Both the position numbers and the translations under genes were made by a program. A stretch of 64,000 bases of DNA. Source: JANPLD01 sp964445765. GTDB lineage: Bacteria > Pseudomonadota > Alphaproteobacteria > Rickettsiales > UBA8987. Location of the stretch: assembly GCA_964445765.1 (NCBI GenBank), contig CAYULD010000002.1, forward strand, positions 372,001 through 436,000, written 5' to 3'. The notes beneath the pieces were generated by a model, which did not search any database, was not told the DNA's origin, and was given only the letters and a program-made list of their open reading frames with translations. Below, piece by piece: positions 63,272-64,000 of this stretch; the first letter of the stretch is position 1; every line of letters starts with the position of its first letter.

Positions 63272-64000
63272 ATGTTTCAAGAGCAATTTAGAATTGAAGA
63301 GCTTAAAGCATTAATTAAACATCATAATAAAAAATATTATCAAGATTCCAAGCCAGAGATTTCTGATGCGGAATATGATAAATTAATGCAGGAGCTTGAA
63401 AAGTTAGAAGAAGCATTTCCGAGCCTCAAAACTTCTGATAGCCCCACCCAGAAAGTTGGTTATAAACCACTTGAAAAATTTGAAAAAGTTAAGCATTCCA
63501 AGCCAATGCTATCTTTAGCAAATGCTTTTTCAATGGAAGATATTTCAGATTTTATAACTCGCATCAAAAGATTTTTAGGTGAAGAAAATAACAAAAATTT
63601 TAATCTAGAATTATTTTGTGAGCCTAAAATTGATGGGCTTTCTTTCTCTGCAAGATATGAAAACGGCCTGCTTGTTATGGCTGCAACAAGGGGTGATGGG
63701 GAAGAGGGTGAAAATATAACTCAGAATATTAAAACCATAAAAACTCTTCCGCAAAAATTAATTGGTGATTTTCCAGAAATTTTGGAAATTAGAGGCGAAG
63801 TTTATTTAAGCCATAGTGATTTTGAAAAAATCAACCTAGAGCGACAAGAAAAAGGTGAAGAGCTTTTTGCAAATCCTAGAAATTGTGCATCTGGAAGTTT
63901 GCGTCAGTTAGATGCAAACATTACCGCCAGCAGAAATCTTAAATATTTTGCTTATGGCTGGGGTGAAATTTCAGATGCAAAATGGCAAACTCAATCAGGG
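63272..64000 (+). CDS. ligA: NAD-dependent DNA ligase LigA (5' part, runs off the window)
   Basis: Seals nicks in replication and repair. The first 243 codons are present and the frame stays open to the last base. The Ia domain (RIEELKALIKHHNKKYYQDS with Y-D/H for NMN) and the adenylation motif K-x-D-G in CEPKIDGLSFSARYENG are visible, as are TRGDGEEGENITQN and IRGEVYLS. The ATG at 63272 gives this frame; an ATG five bases earlier (63267), fused to element B3, opens another frame that stops after 15 codons. No clear Shine-Dalgarno because the repeat lies directly upstream. Confidence 0.95.
   Translation, partial: MFQEQFRIEELKALIKHHNKKYYQDSKPEISDAEYDKLMQELEKLEEAFPSLKTSDSPTQKVGYKPLEKFEKVKHSKPMLSLANAFSMEDISDFITRIKRFLGEENNKNFNLELFCEPKIDGLSFSARYENGLLVMAATRGDGEEGENITQNIKTIKTLPQKLIGDFPEILEIRGEVYLSHSDFEKINLERQEKGEELFANPRNCASGSLRQLDANITASRNLKYFAYGWGEISDAKWQTQSG

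Overview
The window is a gene-dense, strongly AT-rich bacterial chromosome segment (by eye about one third G+C). BamA, Skp, a TonB receptor and TonB, a lipobox lipoprotein and an AsmA-like protein show a Gram-negative diderm. SdhE, an NDUFAF5-like methyltransferase, NuoE, a DUF2793 protein and the overall gene style point to an Alphaproteobacterium. The AT bias, and dispersed palindromic repeats of which one sits inside a reading frame, recall Rickettsiales-like lineages, but I cannot fix the taxon without searches. The organism is probably flagellated (flgB, flgC, fliE, flhB, flhX), makes histidine (hisA, hisH, hisG, hisD) and takes up haem.

Layout. 0-15.8 kb: serS, an NlpD-like lipoprotein, hisA/hisH, a TauE-type carrier, rlmH, flgB-flgC-fliE, hemC, ssb, two class I aminotransferases, an ABC-2-type permease with a partner, a methyltransferase and pheT. 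15.8-22.3 kb: a gene-free stretch, a tiny lysine/alanine-rich histone-like gene, then a Fur-box-controlled haem locus (TonB-dependent receptor, TonB, HemS) and queC. 22.3-35 kb: a methyltransferase, GDT1, flhB, an AsmA-like protein, rsmA, mscS, rhodanese, hisG and hisD each preceded by a 272-bp palindromic element, a class III cyclase-like protein, flhX, infA and maf. 35-42 kb: the envelope block cdsA-dxr-rseP-bamA-skp-fabG. 42-46 kb: a membrane protein and a three-gene sugar-modification cluster. 46-52 kb: tig-clpP-clpX, tRNA-Leu(UAG), an AbrB/MazF-type toxin-antitoxin pair and prmC. 52-64 kb: a DUF2793 protein, fabH, nuoE, alaS (with an in-frame repeat insertion), sdhE, nrdA behind NrdR boxes, purE and the 5' part of ligA.

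The most unusual content lies between the genes. Four intact elements of 272-275 bp (19320, 30227, 31142, 59969) and one deletion derivative (63154) share one architecture. Each has long terminal inverted repeats ending in TA, enclosing two long hairpin arms and a small central hairpin. Stem sequences differ almost completely between sub-families, yet the arm tips keep the same 8-nt loop: GTTAMTCA in arm 1, and TGAATAAC (its near reverse complement) in arm 2. Three copies end directly before an ATG (hisG, hisD, and 5 bases ahead of ligA). I do not recognise this as a named element. It is the best candidate here for an undescribed mobile or structured-RNA system. At least two other dispersed palindromic repeat families are also present.
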